The notes: generated by a model not told the origin, from the sequence alone. Numbered from the stretch's first letter, positions 37,608 through 49,983 are shown. The stretch: 64,000 nt of DNA from Haemophilus parainfluenzae (GCF_036288925.1 NZ_CP127167.1:1116001-1180000), one strand, 5' to 3'. Made by a program: numbers and translations.

Positions 37608-38294
37608 ATGCAAACTTTAGAACAACTGACTGATGCCTCAAAATCTGCTTGGGGAACCATTTCCCAATGGATTGAGCATGCTCGTAATCATTGTGATGTG
37701 ATTAAAAAAGATCAATCTAGCGCAGAACGTGAGCTTTTCACCATGCAAATGCCCACTTCTTCTCCAATGGGCGCAGTCATTTATGAAACCGGTGGCATTT
37801 TAATCCATCATGGTTGGTTGCGTATATTGGGGTCAGGCAGTTTTAAATTACCACGTGGATTAATGGACTGGAATTTTAGCAAATCCTTTAATCAATCAGG
37901 TGATAAACCCAAATATTTGCTTGTTGCGGACGATGTCATTGGTGGTTATTTTGCTTTAAATGGTGGTTCTTTAGGTTCTAATCTTGGCAAGATTTATTAT
38001 TTTTCGCCAAAAAATTTAACTTGGCATGATTTAAATTTTACCTATACGAATTTCTTAGCTTGGGCATTAAATGGTGACATTGAAGCATTTTACCAAAATC
38101 TATTTTGGCAAAATTGGCAAGAAGATGTAAAACAACTCGATGGTAACCACATGATTGTTTTTACACCCGAGCTTTCAGAAGATAAGACGACTGATATTAA
38201 TCAGCGTGAACGACGCGAAGTCAACATTGAAACCCATTACAACGCAAGTTTCACCGAACAAGATAAATTTGCACAAGCTTATTCAGTGGCATAA
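37608..38294 (+). CDS. DUF2625-family protein inside the isc cluster
   Basis: A 228-residue soluble protein without signal peptide or membrane segment. It has family-typical blocks: TSPMGAVIYETGGILIHHGWLRILGSG, RGLMDWNF, LLVADDVIGGYFALNGG and the region IYYFSPKNLTWHDLNFTYTNFLAWALNGD. I recognise it as DUF2625, of unknown function. It lies between hscB and hscA on the same strand, 74 bases after hscB and 40 before hscA, so it is cotranscribed with at least hscA. No metal- or cluster-binding cysteines are seen, so a direct role in cluster assembly is doubtful. Confidence 0.8.
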   Translation: MQTLEQLTDASKSAWGTISQWIEHARNHCDVIKKDQSSAERELFTMQMPTSSPMGAVIYETGGILIHHGWLRILGSGSFKLPRGLMDWNFSKSFNQSGDKPKYLLVADDVIGGYFALNGGSLGSNLGKIYYFSPKNLTWHDLNFTYTNFLAWALNGDIEAFYQNLFWQNWQEDVKQLDGNHMIVFTPELSEDKTTDINQRERREVNIETHYNASFTEQDKFAQAYSVA

Positions 38295-38334
38295 CGAGCC
38301 CTTAACGAATTAATTATTAGAGATAAAAAGAGAT

Positions 38335-40191
38335 ATGGCATTACTCCAAATTGCAGAGCCAGGACAAACGGCTGCACCCCATCAACATCGTCTTGCGGTA
38401 GGGATTGATTTAGGTACAACAAACTCTTTAGTTGCCGCAGTGCGTAGCGGTCAAGCCACTATTTTGAATGATGAACAAGACAGAAGCCTTGTGCCTTCAG
38501 TCATTTACTATGGTGAAAATGAAAAACTTGTTGGTACAGAAGCATTTGCAAAAGCTGCAATTGATCCTAAAAATACGATTATTTCTGTGAAACGTCTGAT
38601 TGGACGTAGCCTTGATGATGTGCAATCTCGTTATACCAATTTGCCCTATGAGTTTGTGGCAAGTGAAAATGGGTTGCCATTATTGGTAACACATCAAGGT
38701 AAAAAAAGCCCAATTGAAGTCTCTGCGGATATTTTATCTCGTTTAAATCATATTGCAGAACAACGACTTGCAGGTGAGCTTTCTGGCGTGGTGATTACCG
38801 TACCTGCCTATTTTGATGATGCTCAACGCCAAAGTACAAAAGATGCGGCACGTCTTGCAGGGTTAAATGTATTACGTTTATTAAATGAACCCACTGCTGC
38901 AGCAGTGGCTTATGGCTTAGATAGCGGAAAAGAAGGTGTCATCGCTGTTTATGACTTAGGTGGCGGTACCTTTGATATCTCAATTTTACGCTTGTCTAAA
39001 GGTGTATTTGAAGTCTTAGCAACAGGTGGGGATACCGCTTTAGGTGGTGATGATTTTGACCATTTAATTGCCGATTGGATTGTTGAACAAGCGGGTATTC
39101 AACCACAAAATGCGAATGAGCAACGTGAACTTTTAAGTTTAGCCACACAAACTAAAATTGCCTTAACAAGTGCACAAAGTGCGGTCATTTCTTGGCGCGG
39201 ATTTGAAGGTGAGTTAAGTCGTGAGCAATTCAATGAATTAATCCACTCATTGGTAAAACGTTCTTTATTAACCTGCCGTCGAGCATTGAAAGATGCGCAT
39301 GTTGAGGCTGAAGACGTGCAAGAAGTGGTTATGGTTGGAGGCTCAACTCGCGTGCCTTACGTACGTGAACAAGTAGGCGAATTCTTTGGTAAAACACCAT
39401 TAACCTCTATTGACCCAGATAAAGTAGTTGCCTTAGGTGCGGCTATCCAAGCAGATATTTTAGTGGGCAACAAGAATGACAGTGATATGTTGTTACTCGA
39501 TGTTGTGCCGCTTTCTTTAGGCATTGAAACCATGGGCGGTTTAGTGGAGAAAATTATTCCACGTAATACCACGATTCCAGTGGCTCGCGCGCAAGAATTT
39601 ACCACCTTTAAAGATGGTCAAACTGCGATGACGGTACATGTGGTACAAGGGGAACGTGAATTAGTGGATGATTGCCGTTCTTTAGGTCGTTTTACGTTGC
39701 GTGGTATTCCACCAATGGTAGCGGGGGCAGCACATATTCGTGTAACTTATCAAGTGGATGCGGATGGCTTATTAAGTGTAACCGCCATGGAAAAATCCAC
39801 AAAAGTCCAAGCATCGATTCAAATTAAGCCTTCTTATGGTTTAACGGATGAAGAAGTAACGGCAATGATTAAAGCTTCTTTTGATAATGCACAAGATGAT
39901 ATGCAAGCACGTGAATTAGCCGAGCAACGTGTTGAGGCTGATCGTGTGATTGAAAGCGTGATTGTAGCATTACAACAAGATGGGGCTGATTTATTAACCG
40001 AAGCCGAATTCCACCAAATTGAAAATGCACTGAAACAATTAATGGATGTAAAAGAAGGTACAGATCGTCATGCTATCGTTCAGGGGATTAAAGCCCTTGA
40101 TATCGCGACTCAAGAATTTGCGGCAAGACGAATGAATAAATCCATTAATCAAGCGCTGACAGGTAAATCTGTATCAGATATTGAGCAATAA
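38335..40191 (+). CDS. hscA: Fe-S assembly Hsp70 chaperone HscA
   Basis: Specialised Hsp70 that releases clusters from IscU using ATP. The 618 residues contain the actin-like ATPase domain ([12 protein letters not shown] at about 24-35, [23 protein letters not shown]) and a substrate-binding domain that recognises LPPVK of IscU. A USS is encoded within the gene (about 39178). fdx follows 45 bases later. Confidence 0.96.
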   Translation: MALLQIAEPGQTAAPHQHRLAVGIDLGTTNSLVAAVRSGQATILNDEQDRSLVPSVIYYGENEKLVGTEAFAKAAIDPKNTIISVKRLIGRSLDDVQSRYTNLPYEFVASENGLPLLVTHQGKKSPIEVSADILSRLNHIAEQRLAGELSGVVITVPAYFDDAQRQSTKDAARLAGLNVLRLLNEPTAAAVAYGLDSGKEGVIAVYDLGGGTFDISILRLSKGVFEVLATGGDTALGGDDFDHLIADWIVEQAGIQPQNANEQRELLSLATQTKIALTSAQSAVISWRGFEGELSREQFNELIHSLVKRSLLTCRRALKDAHVEAEDVQEVVMVGGSTRVPYVREQVGEFFGKTPLTSIDPDKVVALGAAIQADILVGNKNDSDMLLLDVVPLSLGIETMGGLVEKIIPRNTTIPVARAQEFTTFKDGQTAMTVHVVQGERELVDDCRSLGRFTLRGIPPMVAGAAHIRVTYQVDADGLLSVTAMEKSTKVQASIQIKPSYGLTDEEVTAMIKASFDNAQDDMQARELAEQRVEADRVIESVIVALQQDGADLLTEAEFHQIENALKQLMDVKEGTDRHAIVQGIKALDIATQEFAARRMNKSINQALTGKSVSDIEQ

Positions 40192-40236
40192 AGTGCGGTT
40201 ATAAATTAACGAGTTTTTTATATTGAGGAAAGTAAT

Positions 40237-40578
40237 ATGCCAAAAGTGATTTTTTTACCGAATGAAGAATTCTGTCCAGAGGGTATGGTGGTTGATGCAG
40301 CAGCAGGCGACAACTTATTAGAAGTAGCGCATAATGCGGGTGTTGAAATTCATCACGCTTGCGATGGTTCTTGTGCTTGCACAACATGCCATGTTGTGAT
40401 TCGTGAAGGGTTTGATTCATTAAATGAAGCAAGCGATCAAGAAGAAGATATGTTGGATAAAGCATGGGGCTTAGAAATGGATAGCCGCCTTTCTTGCCAA
40501 TGTGTCGTGGGGGATGAAGATTTAGTGGTGGAAATCCCTAAATATAATATTAACCATGCGAATGAGGCGGCTCACTAA
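40237..40578 (+). CDS. fdx: [2Fe-2S] ferredoxin Fdx (isc type)
   Basis: Electron donor in Fe-S assembly. The 113 residues have the adrenodoxin-type ligands C42, C48, C51 and C87 ([12 protein letters not shown] ... SCQC); two extra cysteines, C46 and C89, lie next to them. The stop codon overlaps the iscX start (taATG). Confidence 0.96.
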   Translation: MPKVIFLPNEEFCPEGMVVDAAAGDNLLEVAHNAGVEIHHACDGSCACTTCHVVIREGFDSLNEASDQEEDMLDKAWGLEMDSRLSCQCVVGDEDLVVEIPKYNINHANEAAH

Positions 40579-40772
40579 TGAAATGGACGGATGCACAACT
40601 TATTGCAGAAGAGCTTTATGATCATAATCCAGATTTAGATCCTAAAACGGTACGTTTCACGGATTTGCATAAGTGGATTTGTGAACTAGACGGTTTTGAT
40701 GATGATCCAATGAAATCTAATGAGAGTATTCTGGAAGCGATTTTGTTGAAATGGTTAGATGAATACGAATAA
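40578..40772 (+). CDS. iscX: Fe-S assembly protein IscX
   Basis: A 64-residue acidic protein ([34 protein letters not shown]...) that binds IscS and modulates cluster synthesis. Last gene of the isc cluster, coupled to fdx and followed by a terminator. Confidence 0.95.
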   Translation: MKWTDAQLIAEELYDHNPDLDPKTVRFTDLHKWICELDGFDDDPMKSNESILEAILLKWLDEYE

Positions 40773-40801
40773 GCCTGATTACACAGGCTTATTATATTTT
40801 T
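40768..40801 (+). terminator. Terminator of the isc cluster
   Basis: AATAAGCCTG and CAGGCTTATT pair around a 6-nt loop (40768-40793), followed by ATATTTTT. Confidence 0.88.
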
Positions 40802-40807
40802 AATTAG

Positions 40808-41464
40808 TTAATCTGATAGTTTTTGTATATAAAGTTGATAAACGGGTAACATCTGTAAAACATGGAGTTTTTGCTGATAGATATTGACGTAAGCATCGAC
40901 AGCAGGTTTTACTAGGTGGTAGTAGTTTTGTTTGCCATTTTCTTCTGGGCTCCATAAATAGTCATCAAAAGCAATAATACCATTATTTTTTACTAATTTA
41001 TGGGCTAAAATAGCATCAAATAGTACATCTGGAGCTTCATGAGAACCATCTACATAGATAAAATCAAATTTTCCAGCTTCGCCTTTTGCTAATAGTTCAA
41101 TCATTTTAGTATGGGAATATCCCTTATGTTTGATAATATTAAGGGATTTTCCGCATCGTTTGGCATAAATCATTAATGTTTGAATATTCTCATTGAAAGA
41201 TTGCTCAATAGAACTCATATCCCACTTTCCTTGATGCTCTAATCCACCTTCCCAAGAATCAATACAATGAATCTCTATTTCATTATGGTATTTAAGCATT
41301 TCCTCAGTAAAAAAATGCGTTGAACGCCCTTCAAATGAACCAATTTCTAAGATTCTTTGAGGAGTAAATTGTTCAAAAATATAGGATAGGGGAGGGATAT
41401 TATGAGTAAACCAGTCAGTACTGAAATTGACAGTTAAATTATCTTTAGTTACGTTGTTTGACAT
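40808..41464 (-). CDS. Class I SAM-dependent methyltransferase, orphan
   Basis: A 218-residue protein with methyltransferase motif I ILEIGSFEGRSTHFF (about 39-53), acidic post-motif IHCIDSWEGG, and FDFIYVDGSHEAPDVLFDAILAHKLVKNNGIIAFDDY, a pattern of the Methyltransf_24 type. Such proteins methylate sugars or small molecules; the substrate here cannot be told. No partner genes adjoin: the isc terminator is on one side and the mgl terminator on the other. No full USS is visible inside it, which would fit recent arrival but is weak evidence in so short a gene. Confidence 0.75.
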   Translation of the reverse strand: MSNNVTKDNLTVNFSTDWFTHNIPPLSYIFEQFTPQRILEIGSFEGRSTHFFTEEMLKYHNEIEIHCIDSWEGGLEHQGKWDMSSIEQSFNENIQTLMIYAKRCGKSLNIIKHKGYSHTKMIELLAKGEAGKFDFIYVDGSHEAPDVLFDAILAHKLVKNNGIIAFDDYLWSPEENGKQNYYHLVKPAVDAYVNIYQQKLHVLQMLPVYQLYIQKLSD

Positions 41465-41491
41465 TTTAAATCCTTAGATTGATTAAATATA

Positions 41492-41525
41492 AACCGCACT
41501 TTATTGCTAAAGTGCGGTTATTTTT
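41492..41525. terminator. USS-pair hairpin between mglC and the methyltransferase
   Basis: AACCGCACTTTA (41492-41503) and TAAAGTGCGGTT (41508-41519) form a perfect 12-bp stem. On the minus strand it lies just after the mglC stop codon; the better T run is on the plus strand. Confidence 0.8.
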
Positions 41526-41539
41526 ATCGTTATTTTTAA

Positions 41540-42550
41540 TTATTTTTTCTTCGCGTATTTTAAGGAGTCAATAGCAACCGCGAGGATGATAATGCTACCT
41601 TTAATGATATATTGCCAGTAAGGGTTAACACCGATGTAAGTTAAACCATAGTTAATAACGGTGAAGATGATAACACCCGTGATTACGCCGATAACAGTAC
41701 CCACACCACCAGCGAAAGATACACCACCTACTACGCAGGCAGCAATCGCATCTAATTCATACATGAAACCAAGGTTGTTGGTAGCACTACCGATACGGCC
41801 AGCTTCTAACATACCACCGAATGCATAGAACATACCAGAAATCATGTAAATTACAACAAGGTTACGTGCTACGTTTACGCCAGATACTTTTGCTGCTTCA
41901 GGGTTACCACCGATAGCAAAGATATTTTTACCGAAGCGTGTTTTATTCCACATCACCCAAACTAAGAATGCACAAATTGCCGCATAGATAGTGATGTAGG
42001 ATAATTTGAATGAACCGAGTCTAAAGAAGCCTTGTGCGAAGTTAGAGAAAGATTCACTGAAGCCAGCAATTGGTGAGCCACCTACGCCATCGTAATAAAG
42101 TGAGTTAAAACCGTAAACAATGATCATGGTACCCATGGTTGCAATGAACGGAGTTACATTGAGATAAGCGATAACTAAACCATTCACTAAACCGATTACA
42201 GCACCTATCACACAAACAGTCAGGATAACTACTGGAATCGGAATTTCACCTAAATCCGGGAACACGCGGTTCATGTTTTCCATTGATTGTAAGAGGGTAG
42301 CAGAAATAACCGCCGCTAAACCGACTTGGCGACCGGCTGACAAGTCGGTACCTTGAGTGACAAGCAAGCCTGCAACACCAAGGGCGATAATAAGGCGGAC
42401 GGATGATTGAGTTAAAATGTTACTAAAGTTGCGAACATTCAAGAATGTTGGATCTTGTGCGATGATGATGCCAAGTAAAATCAACAACACAAAATAAATC
42501 GCATTTTGTTTTAAGAAATCGAATGATTTATTTTTTGGTAAGGCACTCAT
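41540..42550 (-). CDS. mglC: Galactose/methyl-galactoside ABC permease MglC
   Basis: Membrane subunit of the high-affinity galactose importer. The 336 residues show about ten helices and the family motif GGNPEAAKVSGVNV in the cytoplasmic ATPase-contact loop. Last gene of mglBAC, 18 bases after mglA. It is very close to the E. coli type. Confidence 0.95.
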   Translation of the reverse strand: MSALPKNKSFDFLKQNAIYFVLLILLGIIIAQDPTFLNVRNFSNILTQSSVRLIIALGVAGLLVTQGTDLSAGRQVGLAAVISATLLQSMENMNRVFPDLGEIPIPVVILTVCVIGAVIGLVNGLVIAYLNVTPFIATMGTMIIVYGFNSLYYDGVGGSPIAGFSESFSNFAQGFFRLGSFKLSYITIYAAICAFLVWVMWNKTRFGKNIFAIGGNPEAAKVSGVNVARNLVVIYMISGMFYAFGGMLEAGRIGSATNNLGFMYELDAIAACVVGGVSFAGGVGTVIGVITGVIIFTVINYGLTYIGVNPYWQYIIKGSIIILAVAIDSLKYAKKK

Positions 42551-42568
42551 AATTTGTTCCTTTATGAT

Positions 42569-44083
42569 TTATAAATATTTTGCGGCAAGTTGCAAAATTT
42601 CTTCTTGAGACGTTTTTGCCGTTTCAACGATGCCGGCAACACGACCATTACTCATGACCAAAATTCGGTCTGTTACGCCTAATAGTTCCGGCATTTCTGA
42701 TGAAATCATAATGATGCCTTTATCTTTTTTAGCGAGTTCTTGAATGAGCTGATAAATTTCAAATTTTGCCCCAATATCAATACCACGAGTTGGTTCGTCG
42801 AGCATTAAGATATCTGGTTGGGTTAAAAGCCAACGGCCGATAATGACTTTTTGTTGGTTACCACCAGAAAGCGATCCAATCGTTGTTTTGTGAGAAGGGG
42901 TTTTCACGTTCATCGCATCAATCACCCATTGCGTATCGCTCGCCATTTTTTTGTTGCTGAGCAATTTCCATGGGGTGAGGTAAGATTTCATATTTGAAAT
43001 CAAAGAGTTAAATTCAATACTTAGGTTTGAATAAATCCCGGTTGAACGACGTTCCTCAGTCACCAAAGCAAAACCGTGGTTAATCGCCTCAAGTGCGGTA
43101 TGATTTTTCACGATTTTTCCGTTGAGTTTGATCGTCCCTTCTTTTAATTCGCGTACACCAAAAATGGCTTCCACAATATCAGTTCGTTTTGCACCAACAA
43201 GACCTGCAATACCTAAAATTTCACCTTTGCGTAAATTAAAGGAAACATCTTGAATGGAAGGTTGATTCACCGCAGTTAAATGTTCCACTTCAAGCGTGAT
43301 TTCTTTGGGTACGTTAGTTTTTTCAGGGAAACGTTGTGTTAATTCACGGCCAACCATCATTGAAACAATTTCTTCCATGGTGGTGCCTTTAACTTCAACG
43401 GTATTGATCCATTTACCATCACGAAGAATGGTGATTTCATCACAAATTTTGAAGATTTCATCCATTTTGTGTGAAATATAGATAATGCCACAACCGCGAT
43501 CTTTTAATTTTTGAATAATTTTGAAAAGATGTTCCACTTCTTTTTCTGAAAGTGAGGATGTTGGCTCATCCATAATTACGATTTTAGCGTTATAAGAGAA
43601 CGCCTTCGCAATTTCGATCATCTGCATTTGTGAAACAGAAAGTTTGGCCACTTTTTCTCTTGGATCAACATCAATATCCAATTCATCGAAAATCGCTTTG
43701 GTATCACGATACATTTTGGCGTGATCCACAAAAGGACCTTTAAGTGGGTAGCGACCCAACCATAGGTTATCCATTACACTGGTTTGACGCACCAAGTTAA
43801 GTTCCTGGTGAACCATTGAAATCCCATTTTCAAGGGCTTCTTTTGATGTTTTAAAATCAACAGGTTTGCCTAAGAATAAAATTTCACCTTCGTCTTTTGC
43901 ATAAATTCCGAAGAGGCATTTTAATAATGTCGATTTACCCGCCCCGTTTTCGCCCATTAAGGCGTGAACAGAGTGAGAACGAACTGTTAGATTGGCGTGA
44001 TCAAGGGCTTTTACACCGGGGAAAGACTTACTGACATCCGTCATTGTCAGTAGTACATCACTGTCTTGGGTTTGAGTTGTCAT
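42569..44083 (-). CDS. mglA: Galactose/methyl-galactoside ABC ATPase MglA
   Basis: Double ATPase of the sugar importer, 504 residues from the ATG at 44083 ([21 protein letters not shown]); the longer frame overlaps the intercistronic hairpin side. Domain 1 has [17 protein letters not shown] and [11 protein letters not shown]. Domain 2 has the degenerate GLVGAKRTD Walker A and [16 protein letters not shown], as usual for RbsA/MglA proteins. Confidence 0.95.
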   Translation of the reverse strand: MTTQTQDSDVLLTMTDVSKSFPGVKALDHANLTVRSHSVHALMGENGAGKSTLLKCLFGIYAKDEGEILFLGKPVDFKTSKEALENGISMVHQELNLVRQTSVMDNLWLGRYPLKGPFVDHAKMYRDTKAIFDELDIDVDPREKVAKLSVSQMQMIEIAKAFSYNAKIVIMDEPTSSLSEKEVEHLFKIIQKLKDRGCGIIYISHKMDEIFKICDEITILRDGKWINTVEVKGTTMEEIVSMMVGRELTQRFPEKTNVPKEITLEVEHLTAVNQPSIQDVSFNLRKGEILGIAGLVGAKRTDIVEAIFGVRELKEGTIKLNGKIVKNHTALEAINHGFALVTEERRSTGIYSNLSIEFNSLISNMKSYLTPWKLLSNKKMASDTQWVIDAMNVKTPSHKTTIGSLSGGNQQKVIIGRWLLTQPDILMLDEPTRGIDIGAKFEIYQLIQELAKKDKGIIMISSEMPELLGVTDRILVMSNGRVAGIVETAKTSQEEILQLAAKYL

Positions 44084-44100
44084 ATCCAACCTCATCAAAA

Positions 44101-44136
44101 AGGGGGGAAAGGGAATTTGGGTTTCCTTTCCCCCCT
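44101..44136 (-). terminator. Strong intercistronic hairpin between mglB and mglA
   Basis: AGGGGGGAAAGGGAA (44101-44115) pairs with TTTCCTTTCCCCCCT (44122-44136) along 15 bp with one G-T. It can limit read-through and protect mglB mRNA ends, so that binding protein exceeds transporter. Confidence 0.8.
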
Positions 44137-44163
44137 AAAATTAAAGAAAAGCAATAGATTTTC

Positions 44164-45159
44164 TTATTTTAAGAATTCACTTAGGTTATCTTTATCCACA
44201 CCAACATAAGGGATACGTACCACACGGTTTTCTAATTTCCATTGTGTACCTTCTGTTGCTGTTTTACCGCTAGCAAGGTTTGCAGAAAGTTGAACAACTG
44301 CTTTACCTTGGTTAACGCCATCGTTTAACACAGTACCTGCAATTTCGCCTTTCTTAATTAATTGAAGTACCTCTGGTAACGCATCTACACCAAAGATTGG
44401 TAGTTTTTTACCGTGAGCTTTGGTTGCTTCTAGTGCGCCTAATGCCATACCATCATTATTTGAAATAATCATTTCAATTTGATTGGCCTTAGAGCTAGAT
44501 AACCAGGCGTCCACTTTATCTTTTGCCATTGCGGCATCCCACATACCGGTATCAATAAATAATTGTTCGGTTTGGATACCTTTAGCATTTAATTGCTCAA
44601 TCACATATTTAGTACGCGCTTCAGCATCCGGGTGGCCTGGTTCACCTTTTAATAATACATATTGGATTTTACCGTCTTTGTTTAAGTCTAAGTCTGGCAT
44701 TGCTTTCCATTGTTTCGCAATTAGATCACCTTGGATTAAACCAGATTCTTTCGGATCAGTACCAACATAGTAAGCTTGGTCATAGATACCAATTGCTTTG
44801 GCGCCCGGATCTTTATTGAAGAAAACAACAGGAATGTCATCTTGTTTCGCTTTCTTGATAACAGTTGAAGCGGCTGCCGGGTCTACTAAGTTAATCGCTA
44901 AGGCTTTCACACCTTTAGAAAGCAAACCATCTACTTGGTCGTTTTGAATAGATTGTGCATTTTGAGAGTCATTCATTAATAACTCAATGCCGCCAAGGGC
45001 TTTCGCTTCTTTATCGATTTCTTTACGCATCAATGACATGAAGTTGTCATCATATTTATAAATGGTAACACCAATACGGTTATCGGCTGCGAAACCTGAA
45101 GTTGCTGAACTTAAACCGATTGCTAAAGCGACCGTACTTAATACTGCTGTTTTTTTCAT
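44164..45159 (-). CDS. mglB: Galactose/glucose-binding protein MglB
   Basis: Periplasmic binding protein that delivers galactose or glucose to MglAC. I start at 45159 ([24 protein letters not shown], cleavage about residue 24; RBS AGGAG), giving 331 residues. The calcium-binding loop DLNKDGKIQ typical of the galactose-binding protein is present. Sugar contacts lie in regions such as [12 protein letters not shown] and FGVDALPE. Confidence 0.95.
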   Translation of the reverse strand: MKKTAVLSTVALAIGLSSATSGFAADNRIGVTIYKYDDNFMSLMRKEIDKEAKALGGIELLMNDSQNAQSIQNDQVDGLLSKGVKALAINLVDPAAASTVIKKAKQDDIPVVFFNKDPGAKAIGIYDQAYYVGTDPKESGLIQGDLIAKQWKAMPDLDLNKDGKIQYVLLKGEPGHPDAEARTKYVIEQLNAKGIQTEQLFIDTGMWDAAMAKDKVDAWLSSSKANQIEMIISNNDGMALGALEATKAHGKKLPIFGVDALPEVLQLIKKGEIAGTVLNDGVNQGKAVVQLSANLASGKTATEGTQWKLENRVVRIPYVGVDKDNLSEFLK

Positions 45160-45251
45160 AAAAACGCTCCTATGTAGAGAAAGAGATTTTATTGTTGATT
45201 TTTTATATATCAAATAGAGGAATGTTGCGTACATCTATTGCAACTGAATGC

Positions 45252-45314
45252 ATCATAACGAAATCAAAACTGTTAATCTGTGATCAAACTCACATAAATG
45301 AAAACGATTACATA
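45252..45314 (-). promoter_or_regulatory. mglB promoter with CRP site and Gal operator
   Basis: On the minus strand: TATGAT -10 (45257-45252), a perfect CRP site TGTGA-N6-TCACA (45279-45294) and a Gal operator TGTAATCGTTTTCA (45313-45300). If transcription starts near 45245, CRP is centred at about -41.5 and the operator at about -61. This is the geometry of E. coli gal/mgl control. A second CRP-like site TGTGA-N6-TCACG lies at 45330-45345, over the galS 3' end. Confidence 0.8.
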
Positions 45315-45339
45315 GCAATGTTTAAATTTGTGATCTACA

Positions 45340-46347
45340 TCACGGTTTTATTGCATTTTCTACGGAAAAACGTCTCACCAATGTTGGATTAAATTGAACA
45401 ACAGTCGGTGTGACAATAGACGAATCGACTAAACTTAACGCTAGTTTTGCCGCATAATTTGCCATTAAATCAATTGGATAGCGAATTGTAGTGAGTTTGG
45501 GGATTAAATACCGAGCAATCGGCATATCATCAAATCCTACAATGGAAAATTGTTTCGGGACTTTGATATTGTTTTCATTTAAAACAGAAATTGCACCAGC
45601 TGCCATGGTATCGTTATAGGCCACCACAGCGGTTAAATTGGAGTTGTAGCTTAATAAATCAATCATGGCTTTTTCACCGCCTTCAAAATCAGGTGAATTA
45701 TGCACAATGGCTTGTTCTACAATGGGGAAGTTATGCGCTTCTAAGGCCTCTAAGTAGCCTTCCTTACGTTCTGTTTCATCTAAAATACCGTGATTGGAAC
45801 CTATGTAGGCGATATGCTTATGACCATAACGAATCAGCATTTCAGTGGCAAGATAGGTACCTTGACGGTTATCAAGGCTGACGCAACGATTTTCATAACC
45901 CGCAATCACGCGGTTAATTACCACCATACCGGGTACATTTTCTAAATAATGCTGTAACGCTTCGTCAGAAAGGGCTTTGGAATGAACGACTAGACAGCTA
46001 CAACGCTTGCGTAGCAAGGTATCAATTGCTTCACGCTCTTTTTCTGCATGATGGTATCCAATGCCAATCAAAATCGTTTTTTGATGTTCTTCAGCGACTT
46101 TATCGACCGATTTAACCAAGATAGCAAAGAACGGATCCGTTACATCGGTAACCACCACGCCAATGGTATCAGTATTTTGTACTGCCAGAGCTTGTGCGTT
46201 TGCATTGGGTTGATAATTTAAGACTTCCATAGCGCGTTGTACCGAGTAACGGGTTTTTTCACTCACAGATGGGGAGCGATTAATCACCCGGGAAACAGTG
46301 GCAACCGACACGCAAGCTAATTCAGCAACATCTCGAATTGTAGGCAT
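45340..46347 (-). CDS. galS: LacI-family galactose regulator GalS/GalR
   Basis: Repressor of the gal and mgl genes, released by galactose. The helix-turn-helix starts at once in [22 protein letters not shown], so I choose the ATG at 46347 (335 residues); the longer frames have no conservation. The effector domain shows [32 protein letters not shown]. It lies between mglB and the divergent galT, so it is placed to control both. Confidence 0.92.
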   Translation of the reverse strand: MPTIRDVAELACVSVATVSRVINRSPSVSEKTRYSVQRAMEVLNYQPNANAQALAVQNTDTIGVVVTDVTDPFFAILVKSVDKVAEEHQKTILIGIGYHHAEKEREAIDTLLRKRCSCLVVHSKALSDEALQHYLENVPGMVVINRVIAGYENRCVSLDNRQGTYLATEMLIRYGHKHIAYIGSNHGILDETERKEGYLEALEAHNFPIVEQAIVHNSPDFEGGEKAMIDLLSYNSNLTAVVAYNDTMAAGAISVLNENNIKVPKQFSIVGFDDMPIARYLIPKLTTIRYPIDLMANYAAKLALSLVDSSIVTPTVVQFNPTLVRRFSVENAIKP

Positions 46348-46404
46348 AACAGGGCTCTCATTCATTTTTTCATAGCAATTATCATAGTAAATTTGAATAA
46401 AATT

Positions 46405-46416
46405 GAAAGCGGTTAC
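46405..46416 (-). promoter_or_regulatory. Candidate Gal operator near the galS start
   Basis: GAAAGCGGTTAC resembles the operators at 45300 and 46534 (consensus around AANCGNTTNC). It lies 58 bases before galS and may mediate autoregulation. Confidence 0.45.
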
Positions 46417-46477
46417 TTTCAAAAATGCTACATTCGTCACAAAAAAGTGATTGAATGAGCGGCTTATTTCCTGATTT

Positions 46478-47609
<1,132 letters not shown>

Positions 47610-47618
47610 GAAATCCTT

Positions 47619-47639
47619 TCCCTCTTGAGTTAAGAGGGA
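47619..47639 (+). repeat. CCCTCTT...AAGAGGG hairpin between galT and galK
   Basis: TCCCTCTT (47619-47626) pairs with AAGAGGGA (47632-47639). Similar hairpins lie at 50907-50929 and 61713-61735, all between genes. Confidence 0.8.
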
Positions 47640-47663
47640 GTGTGAAAGAGAAAGGAAAATAAT

Positions 47664-48818
47664 ATGACTCCAGTTCAAAAATCCCAACACATTTTTACGC
47701 AAAAATATAACAAGCAACCTGAACTGACCGTATATGCACCAGGTCGTGTAAATATTATCGGCGAACATACCGACTATAATGATGGCTTTGTGATGCCTTG
47801 TGCGATCAATTATGGTACAGCTATTGCAGGATTAAAACGTGCTGATCATATTTGGCATGTTTATGCCGCCGATCTTGATCTTGAGGATACCTTTTCTCTT
47901 GATGAAGATTTCCCTCAAAGTGAGCAAAAATGGGCGAATTATGTGCGTGGTGTCGTGAAATTTATTCAAGAACGTTGCCCACAATTTAAACAAGGTGCTG
48001 ATTTAGTGATTTCCGGAAATGTGCCACATTCTTCTGGTTTGAGTTCTTCTGCTGCTCTTGAAGTAGCGACGGGTAAGTTCTGCCAACAACTCAGTGATTT
48101 ACCTTTAACACATACAGAGATTGCTTTAATTGGTCAAAAAGCTGAAAACAAATTTGTAGGCGCAAATTGTGGGAACATGGATCAATTAATTTCGGCTTTA
48201 GGACAAAAAGATCATCTATTAATGATTGATTGCCGTAGTTTAGAAACACAGCCAACGCCTGTGCCGAAAGATGTCGCTGTTATTATTGTGAACTCAAATG
48301 TACCGCATGATTTGGTGACGGGTGAATACAATACACGCCGTTGGCAATGTGAAAAAGCGGCAGAATTCTTTGGTGTGAAAGCGCTGCGTGATGTGTCAGT
48401 AGAAGAATTCCAAAAAAGAGAAGCAGAATTGACCGCACTTAATTCTTTAGTGGCTAAACGTGCACGCCATGTGGTGACTGAAAACCAACGCGTACTTGAT
48501 GCCGTTGAAGCCTTAAAACATAACGATTTAACAAAATTAGGTGAATTAATGGGGCAATCTCACGAATCAATGCGCGATGATTTCGAGATTACCGTGCCGC
48601 AAATCGATTATCTTGTTGAACTCGCTCAATTAGTGATTGGTAAAACCGGTGGTGCGAGAATGACAGGCGGTGGTTTCGGTGGCTGTATTGTTGCCCTTGC
48701 GCCTCATGATAAAGTCGAAGCCGTGCGTAAAATTATTGCCGATAATTATGAAAAACAAACGGGTTTAAAAGAAGATTTCTACGTTTGCACAGCCTCACAA
48801 GGAGTGAGTCTATGCTAG
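47664..48818 (+). CDS. galK: Galactokinase
   Basis: Phosphorylates alpha-D-galactose. The 384-residue GHMP kinase has the signature [19 protein letters not shown] (about 28-46), the ATP loop [16 protein letters not shown] and the C-terminal [21 protein letters not shown] is encoded at about 48431. Its end overlaps the galM start by 7 bases. Confidence 0.97.
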   Translation: MTPVQKSQHIFTQKYNKQPELTVYAPGRVNIIGEHTDYNDGFVMPCAINYGTAIAGLKRADHIWHVYAADLDLEDTFSLDEDFPQSEQKWANYVRGVVKFIQERCPQFKQGADLVISGNVPHSSGLSSSAALEVATGKFCQQLSDLPLTHTEIALIGQKAENKFVGANCGNMDQLISALGQKDHLLMIDCRSLETQPTPVPKDVAVIIVNSNVPHDLVTGEYNTRRWQCEKAAEFFGVKALRDVSVEEFQKREAELTALNSLVAKRARHVVTENQRVLDAVEALKHNDLTKLGELMGQSHESMRDDFEITVPQIDYLVELAQLVIGKTGGARMTGGGFGGCIVALAPHDKVEAVRKIIADNYEKQTGLKEDFYVCTASQGVSLC

Positions 48819-49837
48819 AAAAAACGGCGTTCAATGCACCAGATGGACAGCCTTATCAACTTGTTCAACTCACCAATTCAAATGGCATGATCGTGCAATT
48901 TATGGATTGGGGAGCCACTTGGCTTTCTTGTAAAGTCCCTGTGAATGGTGAGTTGCGAGAAGTGTTACTTGGCTGCAAAGTGGAGGATTATCCTCATCAA
49001 ACTGCTTATTTGGGCGCAAGCGTAGGGCGCTATGCAAACCGTATTGCTAACGCCAAATTTGAATTAGGTGAGCGAACAATTCAGCTGGTTGAGAATCAAG
49101 GCAAACATCAATTACATGGTGGTAAAGAAGGCTTTGATAAACGCCGTTGGAAAGTGGAAGAGTGCGGTCAGAATTTTGTGCGTTTTTCCCTTGTGTCTCC
49201 CGATGGTGATCAAGGTTTTGAAGGTAATGTGCAGGTTAATGTGCTTTACACACTGACTGATGAAAATAGCGTAAAAATTGAATACGAAGCAGAAAGTGAT
49301 AAAGATACCGCGCTTAATTTAACAAACCACGCTTATTTCAATTTAGAAAATGCTGAGCAGGGCTGTGATGTGCGAAATCATACACTACGCCTTAATGCGG
49401 ATTTTTATCTGCCGGTTGATGGTGAAGGCATCCCAAATTCACCACTTAAACATGTGGTGAATACCAGCTTTGATTTTCGTGTTGCAAAACCAATCGTAAA
49501 AGATTTTCAACAAGGCGATCAAGTGGTAACAAAAGGTTACGATCATTCCTTTATTGTCAATAAAGCATGGCAAAAGCCTTGTGTATTATTGACTTCCCCT
49601 AATGAAGATTTAAGCCTTGAAGTACTCACATCCCAAGCGGCGTTACAGGTTTATACGGGAAACTATCTTGCCGGCACTCCAACTCGTGAAGATAGCACTT
49701 ATCAAGATTTCAATGGCATCGCCCTTGAAACCCAATGTCTTCCCGATACCCCAAACCACCCCGAATGGCAAAATTATGGCGGTATTCAAAAAGCAGGTGA
49801 ACGCTATTACCAGTGGACAGAGTTTAGGTTTAAATAG
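48812..49837 (+). CDS. galM: Aldose 1-epimerase (galactose mutarotase)
   Basis: Interconverts beta- and alpha-galactose ahead of galactokinase. I start at 48812 ([17 protein letters not shown]), inside the galK stop region (atgcTAG), giving 341 residues. Catalytic His residues are in NHAYFNLE and the catalytic Glu in [13 protein letters not shown]. The preceding RBS AAGGAG lies within galK. galE is not in the window. Confidence 0.94.
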   Translation: MLEKTAFNAPDGQPYQLVQLTNSNGMIVQFMDWGATWLSCKVPVNGELREVLLGCKVEDYPHQTAYLGASVGRYANRIANAKFELGERTIQLVENQGKHQLHGGKEGFDKRRWKVEECGQNFVRFSLVSPDGDQGFEGNVQVNVLYTLTDENSVKIEYEAESDKDTALNLTNHAYFNLENAEQGCDVRNHTLRLNADFYLPVDGEGIPNSPLKHVVNTSFDFRVAKPIVKDFQQGDQVVTKGYDHSFIVNKAWQKPCVLLTSPNEDLSLEVLTSQAALQVYTGNYLAGTPTREDSTYQDFNGIALETQCLPDTPNHPEWQNYGGIQKAGERYYQWTEFRFK

Positions 49838-49851
49838 TTTAATCAATTAAT

Positions 49852-49892
49852 AAAAGTGCGGTTAAAAATTACCAAGTTTTTAACCGCACTTT
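49852..49892 (+). terminator. USS-pair terminator of galTKM
   Basis: AAAGTGCGGTTAAAAA and TTTTTAACCGCACTTT pair almost perfectly across 49853-49892 and run into TATTTT. Confidence 0.9.
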
Positions 49893-49983
49893 ATTTTCAG
49901 CCATTTAGCTTAAGTTTTTTGCGATTTTTGTCAAAATATGCTACTTTTTACGCAGTCAATCCGACAGTAACGCATTTAATTTT

